Positions 1 to 7,398 of a DNA stretch of 56,663 nucleotides are shown piece after piece. The stretch covers positions 1 through 56,663 of the forward strand of contig NZ_SVFW01000024.1 in assembly GCF_015056685.1 (NCBI RefSeq), given 5' to 3'. Position numbers and translations under genes: made by a program. Positions within the stretch are counted from its first letter, which is position 1. Each line of letters begins with the position of its first letter. Source of the stretch: Butyrivibrio sp. GTDB lineage: Bacteria > Bacillota > Clostridia > Lachnospirales > Lachnospiraceae. A model generated the notes under the pieces. It was not told the DNA's origin and searched no databases. It saw nothing but the letters and a program-made list of their open reading frames with translations.

Positions 1-47
1 CTACACCCTTAGCAGGGGCGCCTCTTCAGCCACTTGAGTATTTCTCC
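1..47 (-). tRNA. tRNA-Ser (GCT), 3' part cut off by the window edge
   Basis: Read on the minus strand, the sequence begins GGAGAAATA and continues with a D-stem (CTC...GAG). The anticodon arm has stem CGCCC/GGGTG around the loop CTGCTAA, giving anticodon GCT at 13..11. The variable arm, T arm and acceptor 3' strand lie beyond position 1. The 5' end at 47 is set by the acceptor strand GGAGAAA. A consensus promoter lies about 75 bases upstream. Confidence 0.9.
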
Positions 48-120
48 ATGCCTGAATCCCTCTACCAATATGTGGTTTTGAATTCATGCGCCTATGTCTA
101 ATAACCAAGACGCAAATGTA

Positions 121-149
121 ATTATACAAAGACCCAAAGGCTTTGTCAA
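121..149 (-). promoter_or_regulatory. Consensus sigma-A promoter of tRNA-Ser
   Basis: On the minus strand, TTGACA (149..144) and TATAAT (126..121) are separated by exactly 17 bases, a perfect match to the housekeeping consensus. It starts 19 bases past the stop of the MGMT-like gene and points at the tRNA-Ser gene, whose 5' end is at 47. The transcript would carry a leader of roughly 65 bases to be trimmed by RNase P. Confidence 0.85.
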
Positions 150-167
150 TTGTTTTCTCACTATTTA

Positions 168-512
168 TTATATACCAAATTTCTTTAAATCAACTTTTCC
201 ATTTATAACTTCAACGCCTTCTTTTAAAAGAAGACTCTCCTGCACACCTTCTCCAAAAGCAAAATTGCCCGCGAGCTTTCCCTGTGAATTAACCACTCTA
301 AAGCATGGTATGTTATCAGGGTCCGGATTGTTATGCAAGGCATTACCTACAGCTCTGCACATTCTCTTATTTCCCGCCATTTCTGCAACCTGTCCATATG
401 TAGCAACATGACCTTTTGGAATTCTTTTCACAACTTCATATATCCTTTTTGTAGGCGAGTCTGTAATAGGTAAAGACAGACCATATTGAATAACTTCTTC
501 TCTCGACTTCAT
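168..512 (-). CDS. MGMT-family (O6-alkylguanine-DNA alkyltransferase-like) DNA-binding protein
   Basis: 114 aa, only the size of the C-terminal DNA-binding/active-site domain of Ada/Ogt methyltransferases, with no N-terminal RNase-H-like domain. The helix-turn-helix part (VPKGHVATYGQVAEMAG-like, about residues 31-47) and the asparagine-hinge segment AVGNALHNNP are recognisable. The active-site motif reads IPCFRVV around Cys70. The acceptor cysteine is kept, but the usual PCHRV histidine is Phe. It is therefore neither a standard MGMT (PCHRV) nor a standard alkyltransferase-like ATL protein (PWHRV). Start ATG at 512 has an AAGG-type site 9 bases upstream. It follows the fumarase beta gene by 13 bases and is probably in the same transcript. 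Repair activity is uncertain; a lesion-recognition role is also possible. Confidence 0.8.
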   Translation of the reverse strand: MKSREEVIQYGLSLPITDSPTKRIYEVVKRIPKGHVATYGQVAEMAGNKRMCRAVGNALHNNPDPDNIPCFRVVNSQGKLAGNFAFGEGVQESLLLKEGVEVINGKVDLKKFGI

Positions 513-525
513 TTAGTATTACCTT

Positions 526-1071
526 CTAGTTTTTCTCATAAAGATTGTTTCCTTTAGAATCAATTACTACAATTGCAGGAAATCTCTCAACTTTAAGCTT
601 TCTGATAGCTTCGGTGCCAAGGTCATCATAGGCAATTACTTCTGACTCTACGATAGCTTTGGACAAAAGAGCTCCCGCTCCGCCAATAGCTGCAAAGTAC
701 ACTGCGTCATTTCTTATCATGGCATCTATTACTTCTTTTGATCTTTTGCCTTTTCCAATCATTCCGCCGAGACCAAGGTCAAGTAATGCCGGAGCATATT
801 TGTCCATTCGGCTTGCAGTTGTGGGGCCAGCGGACCCTATTGGGCGTCCTTCTCTTGCAGGTGATGGTCCCATATAGTATATGAGATTTCCTTCCATATC
901 AATCGGGAGTGGTTCTCCTTTGGCAAGCGCTTCAGACATTCGCTTATGGGCTGCATCTCTTGCTGTGTATATGGTTCCTGTAATATAAACCATATCGCCT
1001 GCCTTAAGTTCCTTCATTTTATTCTTATCTACGGGAGCCTGAATTTCTATATCCATATTGTTGTCTTCCAT
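526..1071 (-). CDS. Fumarate hydratase, beta subunit (class I, C-terminal domain)
   Basis: 181 aa, matching the swivelling beta domain of oxygen-sensitive class I fumarases and L(+)-tartrate dehydratases. Hallmarks include GDMVYITGTIYTARDAAHKR near the N-terminus, IYYMGPSPAREGRPIGSAGPTT in the middle (substrate-binding Arg/Ser/Gly loop), and GKGKRSKEVIDAMIRNDAVYFAAIGGAGALL. Together with the alpha subunit encoded just upstream it hydrates fumarate to malate in the cytoplasm. An internal ATG at residue 6 (MDIEIQ) is an equally plausible start, since the site before the first ATG sits only one base away. Transcribed after the alpha gene with a 107-base gap. Confidence 0.92.
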   Translation of the reverse strand: MEDNNMDIEIQAPVDKNKMKELKAGDMVYITGTIYTARDAAHKRMSEALAKGEPLPIDMEGNLIYYMGPSPAREGRPIGSAGPTTASRMDKYAPALLDLGLGGMIGKGKRSKEVIDAMIRNDAVYFAAIGGAGALLSKAIVESEVIAYDDLGTEAIRKLKVERFPAIVVIDSKGNNLYEKN

Positions 1072-1178
1072 ACTCTTTCAATTATGTATTTTTGCCGCTT
1101 CATTTATAAAAGCTTGTTGTCCACATTTAATGTACAATTACTTTTATTTATCCACATTACTTTGGTCAATATTCATTA

Positions 1179-2021
1179 TTACAGTGTCTTCGTCACATGT
1201 CTGTTCACATGACAGCATATATTAACTGCTACAGGAAGTCCTGCAATATGAGTCGCATAAGTATTGATGTTTACTGCAAGAGCTGTTATTTTCCCGCCAA
1301 GACCGGCCGGGCCAATACCTGTCGAATTGATCATTTCGAGGATCTCTTTTTCCATATCACAAACGTATTCTATCTCAGAATGTTCTCCAACAGGTCTTGT
1401 CAATGCTTCTTTTGCCATTTCCGCGCACTTCTCAAAGGTTCCACCGATTCCAACTCCCACTACCATAGGAGGGCAGGCGTTTGGACCCGCATCTTTTACT
1501 GCCTGTACAACTGCTGCCTTGACGCCTTCTTCGCCATCAGCGGGCTTAAGCATGAATACACGGCTCATATTCTCTGAGCCAAATCCTTTAGGCGCGCAGG
1601 TGATCGTAACCTTATCACCAGGCACTATATCATAATGAATTACAGCAGGGGTATTATCTTTTGTGTTCTCTCTTATCAGCGGATCTCCTACAACCGACTT
1701 TCTAAGATACCCTTCTGTATATCCCTGACGAACGCCTTCATTTATGGCATCGTTTAAATTTCCGCCCACGAAATGTACATCCTGTCCAACCTTAAAAAAG
1801 AACACGGCCATTCCCGTGTCCTGGCATATTGGAATCTGATCATTTTCTGCAATCTCAAGATTTTCCTGAAGCTGAGCAAAAATCTTTTTCCCAAGTTCTG
1901 ATTCTTCTTCATTCTTTGCTTTATCAAGAGCTCTCTGCATATCAGGTGAAAGCTTGTAGTTAGCACTGATACACATATCTTTTACTACCTGTGTTATTTC
2001 TGAAACGTTGATCTCGCGCAT
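1179..2021 (-). CDS. Fumarate hydratase, alpha subunit (class I, 4Fe-4S)
   Basis: 280 aa, the usual size of the separate alpha subunit in clostridia. The first FeS-ligand cysteine is in the IPICQDTGMAVFF motif (about residue 64). Further conserved segments are CAPKGFGSENMSR and NACPPMVVGVGIGGTFEKCA, and the C-terminal part is GIGPAGLGGKITALAVNINTYATHIAGLPVAVNICCHVNRH. The labile 4Fe-4S cluster acts as a Lewis acid in the fumarate/malate interconversion. In a strict anaerobe this probably feeds the reductive branch of central metabolism. The SUF operon in this window could supply its cluster. Paired with the beta gene downstream. Confidence 0.93.
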   Translation of the reverse strand: MREINVSEITQVVKDMCISANYKLSPDMQRALDKAKNEEESELGKKIFAQLQENLEIAENDQIPICQDTGMAVFFFKVGQDVHFVGGNLNDAINEGVRQGYTEGYLRKSVVGDPLIRENTKDNTPAVIHYDIVPGDKVTITCAPKGFGSENMSRVFMLKPADGEEGVKAAVVQAVKDAGPNACPPMVVGVGIGGTFEKCAEMAKEALTRPVGEHSEIEYVCDMEKEILEMINSTGIGPAGLGGKITALAVNINTYATHIAGLPVAVNICCHVNRHVTKTL

Positions 2022-2104
2022 TTAAACCCCTTGTATATTATTTATAATCTGCCATATATTCCTTGATGCCATGATTTAACGCACTTTAGAATATATGGTT
2101 TATA

Positions 2105-2140
2105 GAAAAATAAGTAGACCCACAATGTGTGAATCTACTT
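2105..2140 (-). terminator. Rho-independent terminator after the HIT gene
   Basis: On the minus strand, a 13-bp stem (2140..2128 with 2124..2112, two G-U pairs) closes a 3-base loop and is followed by ATTTTTC. It ends the flavodoxin/rhomboid/HIT transcript, so the fumarase genes start a new transcription unit. Confidence 0.85.
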
Positions 2141-2149
2141 AATATAATA

Positions 2150-2554
2150 TCAGCCAATAATTGTATCTTTTATCTGAACAAGTTCTTCTGCTGAAGGACT
2201 TGTAGGATTCCAAAGAATCTTTTGTCCATCATTTTCATATCTTGGAATTACGTGAAGATGAAAATGCATAACAGTCTGACCTGCTACAGGTCCGTTGTTC
2301 TGCACAAGATTGAGTCCGTCACATGCAAGCTTCTCTTTCATAAGACCTGCTACTTTTTTAGCAACCTTAATTGCTCCTGCTGCCTTTTCTTCAGGAATTT
2401 CAAAAAGATCTGCGTAATGCTCCTTAGGAAGGACCAATGCGTGTCCCTTTGTGGCAGGGCCGTTGTCCAAAATTACTCTGAAATCGTTATCCTCATATAT
2501 TGTGTTTGATGGAATCTCTCCATTTGCAATTTTACAAAAAATACATCCGTCCAT
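2150..2554 (-). CDS. HIT family nucleotide-binding protein (Hint/Hit type)
   Basis: 134 aa, a full-length HIT-domain protein. The N-terminus CIFCKIANGEIPS is typical of Hint-type hydrolases, and the histidine triad reads HFHLHVIPRY near residues 98-107. This family hydrolyses adenylated lysine, AMP-phosphoramidates or dinucleoside polyphosphates; which one is used here cannot be told. The two N-terminal cysteines and the triad could form a zinc site as in other Hint proteins. Its ATG overlaps the rhomboid stop by one base (TAATG), indicating translational coupling. Confidence 0.93.
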   Translation of the reverse strand: MDGCIFCKIANGEIPSNTIYEDNDFRVILDNGPATKGHALVLPKEHYADLFEIPEEKAAGAIKVAKKVAGLMKEKLACDGLNLVQNNGPVAGQTVMHFHLHVIPRYENDGQKILWNPTSPSAEELVQIKDTIIG

Positions 2555-3186
2555 TATGCCAAGCCCTCCATAACTTTATTATTGCTAAATACTACTATAT
2601 TAATAACTCCCAGCACAAATCCTGTAAGGAATCCTCCCAGATGTGCCGGTGTATTTGCTCCTTTTTGAAAAAAGCACGCTTCAACTACAAACACCAATAA
2701 AAACAGCATTCTTACAGCAGTTCCTCTATTCTTGAGAAAGGTCTTTCTGTTGGCTATGATCCAGGCAGATAAAAAACCTACGATTCCCATGATAGCACCG
2801 CTTGCTCCAATAGAAAACCATGTAAGATTATTTCTGACCTCATAGGCCATGGAGAGGATGTTACCAAAGAATCCCGATAGCATGTAAAGAACTACATAAT
2901 AAATATGACCTGTGTAATTCTCAACAACCGCTCCAACAAGAATCAAAATAGCCATATTGTTGCAGATATGGTCGATATCTGCATGGAGAAACATGGACGT
3001 GAAAATCCTGTAAAACTCTCCCTCGCCCAATATTTTCTCAGTTACCATGGCGCCGTCAGCATACATCCATTTGGCAAAGTGCTGACTCATAATAAATATG
3101 ATCACATTCAAAAGAAATATGGCAATACTAATGTAAGCATGTTTATAGATTTGTTTCTGTCTTTCCCAAAATTCTTCTTCCTGCAT
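2554..3186 (-). CDS. Rhomboid family intramembrane serine protease
   Basis: About 210 aa with six hydrophobic segments. The catalytic serine motif SIGASGAIMG (GxSG) lies near residue 135, and the partner histidine is in NTPAHLGGFLTGFVLG of the last segment. The HADIDHICNN loop in the second helix matches the family's H-x-x-x-H-x-x-x-N pattern. A soluble N-terminal stretch (EEEFWERQKQIYK) precedes the first helix. ATG at 3186, with GGTGA 5-6 bases before it, is preferred over the upstream TTG at 3198. It follows the flavodoxin-SCP2 gene by 18 bases and overlaps the HIT gene by one base. Substrate unknown. Confidence 0.9.
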   Translation of the reverse strand: MQEEEFWERQKQIYKHAYISIAIFLLNVIIFIMSQHFAKWMYADGAMVTEKILGEGEFYRIFTSMFLHADIDHICNNMAILILVGAVVENYTGHIYYVVLYMLSGFFGNILSMAYEVRNNLTWFSIGASGAIMGIVGFLSAWIIANRKTFLKNRGTAVRMLFLLVFVVEACFFQKGANTPAHLGGFLTGFVLGVINIVVFSNNKVMEGLA

Positions 3187-3204
3187 ATATGTCACCAAAA
3201 ATTA

Positions 3205-4221
3205 TCAGCCTTTTGTTTCCATAAGTTCAAAGAGTTGATCCATGCTTCTAAGGAGTTTAAAATCTCCCTTCATCTTTATGCTTCCGGCCATAAAGGCTCT
3301 TTGGAATGTCATATGACCATCAAGGATTTCTTCAAATATTTTCTGGTCTGTGGAAATAACCACGTCGCACCCTTCCTCTTCAGCCACACGGCAGCTGCAC
3401 TTTGAATTGTTTATATCGATAATGATGGGTTTAAGCTTTCCTCCATCAATGAAGTTTATTCTGTACTTGGCATTTATGCCTGCCACAGGAGTAAACTTCT
3501 TTAAAAGAACTTTCGCATATTCCTCAGAATTACCTGATGCTGCGCCATCCTGTCCCATCTTATCCCTGAAGATGCTTGCAAGTTCCTGAAGATCTTCTTT
3601 TTGTTTCTTTACATATTTATCATCTGATGCATATTCCGAAAGCTGCTCAGATTCCTGAGGTGTGAGATCAATGCTGTTGGCAATTGCAACTTTATTGATA
3701 ACCGCCTGATTGCTGGCAGGGAAAACAGGCATCTTTTGATTTATTGTCCTGTAAATGTTTTCAGCTTTTTTATCTATTATCTTGGTATACTCAGGGCTGT
3801 TCTCCAGCTTTGTTGTATCAGCGATGTATCCGCATATTCCCTCGCAGGGAAGTCCCCCAAGCATCTCCCAGGCAGCCGCAAGACTCATCATGCCTTCGCG
3901 CTCTCCATGGGTTGTAGACATGACAACCGGTGCCATGTATATCTGCTTTATCTTCTCTTTGTCGCCATAGAGCCAGCATGCATCCAAAAACTGCATCATG
4001 TAGCCGCCAACACCGAACCATTCAACTGTAGATGCAAGAATAACTCCATCCGCATCCTTCAAGGTGTTGGGCAAAGCCGTAATGCCGTTTCTCTGCTCAT
4101 AGAGATTGTACTGCTGTACTTTAACATTTAATTCCTGTAAAACTGCTGTAATCTGCGAGATAACGCATAAGGTGGGATCATCGATGATTCCTCGTCCACC
4201 GTAATAGATATTAATCTTCAT
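3205..4221 (-). CDS. Flavodoxin-like NAD(P)H oxidoreductase fused to an SCP2 sterol-carrier-like domain
   Basis: 338 aa with two modules. Residues 1-170 form a flavodoxin/NADPH-dependent FMN reductase fold: MKINIYYGGRG, then DGVILASTVEWFGVGGYMMQFLDACW, a pattern like FMN-binding loops, and PVVMSTTHGEREGM. Residues about 235-335 look like an SCP2 lipid-transfer domain (YRINFIDGGKLKPIIIDINNSKCSC... CDVVISTDQKIFEEILDGHMTFQRAFMAGSIKMKGDFKLL). The SCP2 segment 'FMAGSIKMKGD' is typical. ATG at 4221 has GGAGG 7 bases upstream. The fusion suggests reduction of, or delivery of electrons to, a hydrophobic substrate; this is inference. Confidence 0.85.
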   Translation of the reverse strand: MKINIYYGGRGIIDDPTLCVISQITAVLQELNVKVQQYNLYEQRNGITALPNTLKDADGVILASTVEWFGVGGYMMQFLDACWLYGDKEKIKQIYMAPVVMSTTHGEREGMMSLAAAWEMLGGLPCEGICGYIADTTKLENSPEYTKIIDKKAENIYRTINQKMPVFPASNQAVINKVAIANSIDLTPQESEQLSEYASDDKYVKKQKEDLQELASIFRDKMGQDGAASGNSEEYAKVLLKKFTPVAGINAKYRINFIDGGKLKPIIIDINNSKCSCRVAEEEGCDVVISTDQKIFEEILDGHMTFQRAFMAGSIKMKGDFKLLRSMDQLFELMETKG

Positions 4222-4259
4222 GAATACCCCTCCAACCAGTTAAGGATAGTATATCACAT

Positions 4260-5603
4260 TTATCGAAGGTCAAAACATATTCTGCCCAATTTAACTTCAT
4301 CCCCCTCATCAATATAGGTCTTTTTCTGTGCCGCAATCTTAAGGCCGTTAACGAACGAACCATTGGTAGATCCGAGATCGATCAGAGCGATTCCATTCTG
4401 ATCCTTTACTATCCTGCAATGAAGTCTTGAAACGCTGCTGTCGGGTATAATTCTGTCAACGCAGCCCTCCATCTTTCCTATTGTTATAGGAAGCTTATCA
4501 AGCGCTATGCGTATGGTCTTATCAAGGTTTGTGCTGTATAGAGTCATCTCTTTTTCTTCATTATCTGTAAGAACTACTGTCTCTGCGTCGCAGTAGTCAT
4601 TATGAGACCCGGATGTCATCTCGCCGGAAAAAGACGAAGTTACTCTGACCGGAGATTTGTAGGCTTCGTAATTTTCATCCTCAAAATCATCGTAATCCTC
4701 ATAGGTCTCGTTATCATCCATTTCTTCTGTGGCTTTGTTTTCTTTTAAAGTCCCAGTTCCCTTCATAGTCTTTATCCCGCCAATAAGTGCCACAGCTCCC
4801 GTAATTCCTGATATTAGCATGATTCCTATAGACAAAAGATTCTCTTCCTTAGTTAGTATATAGTTCATTCTCACATACATTATTCCTGCAATAACAGCTA
4901 TGAACATGAAAAAGAAAAGTATCTGAACTTTTCCACTAAGCTTCCTTTTTGAGCGCTCCATTCTGCTTTCTTCCACAGGGTCATCCTCAGGCTCATCAAA
5001 GCTATACTCATCCTCTGCGTAGAAATCCTCCTCAACCGGCTTTTGCTCTTTTTCCTCAACATTCTTCCCAAGAACATCTTCAAGAACATCCAAAAAGAGC
5101 ATCTCTTTTATATGGGCTTTATCGCACAGATCATAGATCATATCAACAGCGCCCTCGTCGTCATGATCCACAATATCAAGAAGCTGCTCCGCAAACTCCT
5201 CAAAGCTCTTTTGTTCCTTAAGATAGGGGTAATACATAAAGCTGTACTCGCCTGATGAGAGATTTACAAAAACATTTTTTGTATCCAGAACTATCCCCTC
5301 TTCACCCATGAGAAATTCTGAGAGATTCTCCATCATTTCTTTCATATCTGAGAGGAGCTTTAAAAGCTGATCTTTACCAAGACCTTTAGCAGAAAACCTG
5401 TCAGCAATATTTATCATTGATGTAATGTCATAATATAAGAAGTTTTCCTGATTGATTGCTCGTATATTGCACTTTAGAAGCCTTTTTACTCTCCCGCTTT
5501 CAAGGATTTTCAGCTGATACTTTGCGTCTTTGTTCTCTTCATCGTTATCACAGTTACAGACCATGTAGCTATGCTTTAGATCTCTATAAAATTTAAATTC
5601 CAT
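4260..5603 (-). CDS. DUF6382-type N-terminal domain, membrane anchor and FHA domain protein (Tad-locus associated)
   Basis: 447 aa from the ATG at 5603, which has AGGAG 5-6 bases upstream; a longer reading frame to 5714 runs back into tadE and is rejected. The N-terminal ~200 residues (MEFKFYRDLKHSYMVC..., NISEFLMGEEGIVLDTKNVFVN...) match the DUF6382 type seen with Tad loci of Lachnospiraceae. An acidic linker leads to two membrane segments (about residues 230-275). After a second acidic, Tyr-rich linker comes a C-terminal FHA domain with ITIGKMEGCVDRIIPDSSVSRLHCRI and DLGSTNGSFVNG, the phosphothreonine-binding loops. It follows tadE by 8 bases. It may link Ser/Thr phosphorylation to pilus function, but no kinase is encoded in the window. 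Confidence 0.85.
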   Translation of the reverse strand: MEFKFYRDLKHSYMVCNCDNDEENKDAKYQLKILESGRVKRLLKCNIRAINQENFLYYDITSMINIADRFSAKGLGKDQLLKLLSDMKEMMENLSEFLMGEEGIVLDTKNVFVNLSSGEYSFMYYPYLKEQKSFEEFAEQLLDIVDHDDEGAVDMIYDLCDKAHIKEMLFLDVLEDVLGKNVEEKEQKPVEEDFYAEDEYSFDEPEDDPVEESRMERSKRKLSGKVQILFFFMFIAVIAGIMYVRMNYILTKEENLLSIGIMLISGITGAVALIGGIKTMKGTGTLKENKATEEMDDNETYEDYDDFEDENYEAYKSPVRVTSSFSGEMTSGSHNDYCDAETVVLTDNEEKEMTLYSTNLDKTIRIALDKLPITIGKMEGCVDRIIPDSSVSRLHCRIVKDQNGIALIDLGSTNGSFVNGLKIAAQKKTYIDEGDEVKLGRICFDLR

Positions 5604-5611
5604 TTCTTCTC

Positions 5612-6040
5612 CTATTCCAAAAGTCCTTCCCCAAGATCTTTGTATCTCTTTATCTTTCTGATATGCCTGATGCAGTCCAGGTCTTTGGCTCTGCCTGCTG
5701 CCATGTAATCCCAACCGGTTTTTGGTTTCAGGAAAAAGTTGCCCATGGCACGGGTCCGCACATTCGCATATCCCCTAACAATCACTTCATTTCCATTTAC
5801 TTCTGTCTTTATAACAGGCTTAGTACTCCCAAAATACTTATTTCCAAGCTTCTCATCTACCTTTAAATACTCTTTCGAATCGGCGATGCTTGTTCTGAAT
5901 GCCAGAATATACGCATCCTGTGACAATATGCACCTTCCATATAAATAGTAGGCAAAAGATATTATGATTACGAAAACACATATGACCATGGGCACAATAA
6001 GTGAGGCCTCTAAGGTCATATACCCTTTTAATCTACGCAA
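5612..6040 (-). CDS. TadE-like pseudopilin
   Basis: 142 aa. The N-terminus MRRLKGYMTLEASLIVPMVICVFVIIISFAYYLYGR is a TadE/TadG-type prepilin-like signal: basic start, Glu after the cleavage site and a single hydrophobic helix. The start appears to be TTG at 6040 (GGTGAG 5-6 bases upstream), giving the basic MRRLKGY leader; the next ATG (6019) would begin directly at MTLEAS. It overlaps the end of the A24 peptidase gene by 8 bases. TadE-family proteins are minor pseudopilins or assembly factors of the Tad pilus and are probably processed by one of the two A24 peptidases here. Confidence 0.82.
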   Translation of the reverse strand: MRRLKGYMTLEASLIVPMVICVFVIIISFAYYLYGRCILSQDAYILAFRTSIADSKEYLKVDEKLGNKYFGSTKPVIKTEVNGNEVIVRGYANVRTRAMGNFFLKPKTGWDYMAAGRAKDLDCIRHIRKIKRYKDLGEGLLE

Positions 6041-6464
6041 ACATACTCACCACCATTCCCGCAAATATAAATGGGACAAAGGGGAATGTGTCATTTCTTT
6101 TTGCCTTTCTTATTGTTATAAGGAGGATTGACATGATCCCACTTGTAAAAAGAGCTATCGCTATTCCAACAGCAAGTTTACTGATTCCAAAGGTCATACC
6201 TATTGCCAGGATTATCAGCCCATCTCCGTAGCCCATGCTTTGACGGCTCAAAAGAGCCAAAAGCATCATTACAGCTCCCGGAATAAGGCATATTGCCAGG
6301 TCCTCAATAGTTCTTTTCCCATTAAATAAAGCTATTGCTCCATCAGAAAGCGATAAAAAAGCCATACAGATGACAATCCATAGAGATATCTCCTTTTTTC
6401 GAATATCAGAAATAGCCGATAGCATCAGTAAAAAAAGCTGAGTTATATTAAAAATCATTTCCAT
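6033..6464 (-). CDS. A24 family prepilin peptidase (TadV/CpaA type), second copy in the locus
   Basis: 143 aa from ATG at 6464, which has GGAGG 5 bases upstream; a GTG or other start further up is unnecessary. Several hydrophobic helices are visible. The two catalytic aspartates of the aspartyl peptidase are in LSAISDIRKKEI and SMGYGDGLIILAIG (GxGD motif). It cleaves the leader of type IV-like prepilins at the membrane. Begins one base after the stop of the upstream TadE-like gene and overlaps tadE. Another A24 peptidase stands at the head of the operon (13481-13879), so the locus has two, possibly one for Flp and one for the TadE-like proteins. Confidence 0.9.
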   Translation of the reverse strand: MEMIFNITQLFLLMLSAISDIRKKEISLWIVICMAFLSLSDGAIALFNGKRTIEDLAICLIPGAVMMLLALLSRQSMGYGDGLIILAIGMTFGISKLAVGIAIALFTSGIMSILLITIRKAKRNDTFPFVPFIFAGMVVSMFA

Positions 6465-6465
6465 A

Positions 6466-7398
6466 TTATCCTCCGCATCCACTGCAGGAGTGCCTTCCTC
6501 CTACTTCAGAGATTGGTATTGTGTATATCTTTCTTTTAAGCCCCGGGCAGTCGACCTTGCTGTGATATCTGTTTCCATAGTCAGTTATGAACACGTTTCC
6601 ACCATGCACCTGCTGCCCGCAGTATTCACAGGGGTAGTATTTTGAGCCATCATTATTTCTTGATTTCCCCAGTTCGTTATATGAAATGCTTCTGGTGCTT
6701 GTTTTCAGATATTTACAGTTTATGTCCCTGTGATAGACTTCTCCATGCTCGGTAACATAGACCATTTCTTCTTCAGAGGCTTCTTTATAGCCCCCACCTT
6801 CAAGGTCATATCCCGTCCAGGCATGGCCAAAAAATCTTCCTTCCACCGGAAACTCTCTAAAGCCCACAATTGGGATCATAGGCTTTACCTTGTAGGCCGC
6901 TACAATATCTATGTAGTCATTTCCTAAGAGAATCTGAGAGGACAAAAAGCTAAGTTCTCCTCCCGAAACAATCCCCTTTTTGAGTTCTTCTCCAAGGTAG
7001 TTTTCCACATTATTTTTGGCATATAGTGTAGATACAGCTCCGACAGCTGTGGAAAGGGCGGAGTTTTCTACGCCGACCACTTCTTCTGCGCTCTTTTCAT
7101 CAAAAGCAAGAAGCATCATTTCACTCCCAGTCTGGTGCAAAGCTGCTTCTACATCGCACTGGATCTTGATGATGTTAAAAAGCATAAGGATGTTTGCAAA
7201 GAAGAACAAAAATAGGGGAAGTGCTATGGAGGCTTCAAGGGTCATAGAAGCAGTTAGAGACACTTCTTTTCTGATCACCTGGAGAAGCGACTGAATTATC
7301 CTTTTATTTTTTGTATAAGAAGTGCCTTTAGCTGCTCCTATTTTTGGTGTCTCACTCCTCATAACCATACACTCTTTCGATTGTTGCTCCATAACCAT
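6466..7398 (-). CDS. TadE-like protein with duplicated C-terminal Cys/His metal-ribbon-like motifs
   Basis: 310 aa. After a basic leader comes SLTASMTLEASIALPLFLFFFANILMLFNIIKIQ (about residues 47-80), a TadE-type pseudopilin helix. The extracytoplasmic part ends with two similar units (about 213-261 and 269-310). Each has the pattern V-[YF]-[VI]-T-x2-G-x2-YH-x4-C-x2-L, followed by PCEYCG or SCSGCG. This H...C...CxxC pattern resembles small metal-binding ribbons. The start is uncertain: ATG 7398 has AGGA 7 bases upstream, and ATG 7362 is the last possible start. It overlaps the DUF5702 gene (47 bases with the longer start). A role at the pilus base or tip is only inferred from position. Confidence 0.8.
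   Translation of the reverse strand: MVMEQQSKECMVMRSETPKIGAAKGTSYTKNKRIIQSLLQVIRKEVSLTASMTLEASIALPLFLFFFANILMLFNIIKIQCDVEAALHQTGSEMMLLAFDEKSAEEVVGVENSALSTAVGAVSTLYAKNNVENYLGEELKKGIVSGGELSFLSSQILLGNDYIDIVAAYKVKPMIPIVGFREFPVEGRFFGHAWTGYDLEGGGYKEASEEEMVYVTEHGEVYHRDINCKYLKTSTRSISYNELGKSRNNDGSKYYPCEYCGQQVHGGNVFITDYGNRYHSKVDCPGLKRKIYTIPISEVGGRHSCSGCGG

Noticed and set aside
4260..5714. Longer frame of the FHA protein starting at 5714
   Set aside because: It would overlap tadE by over 100 bases with no homology; ATG 5603 has AGGAG at correct spacing.
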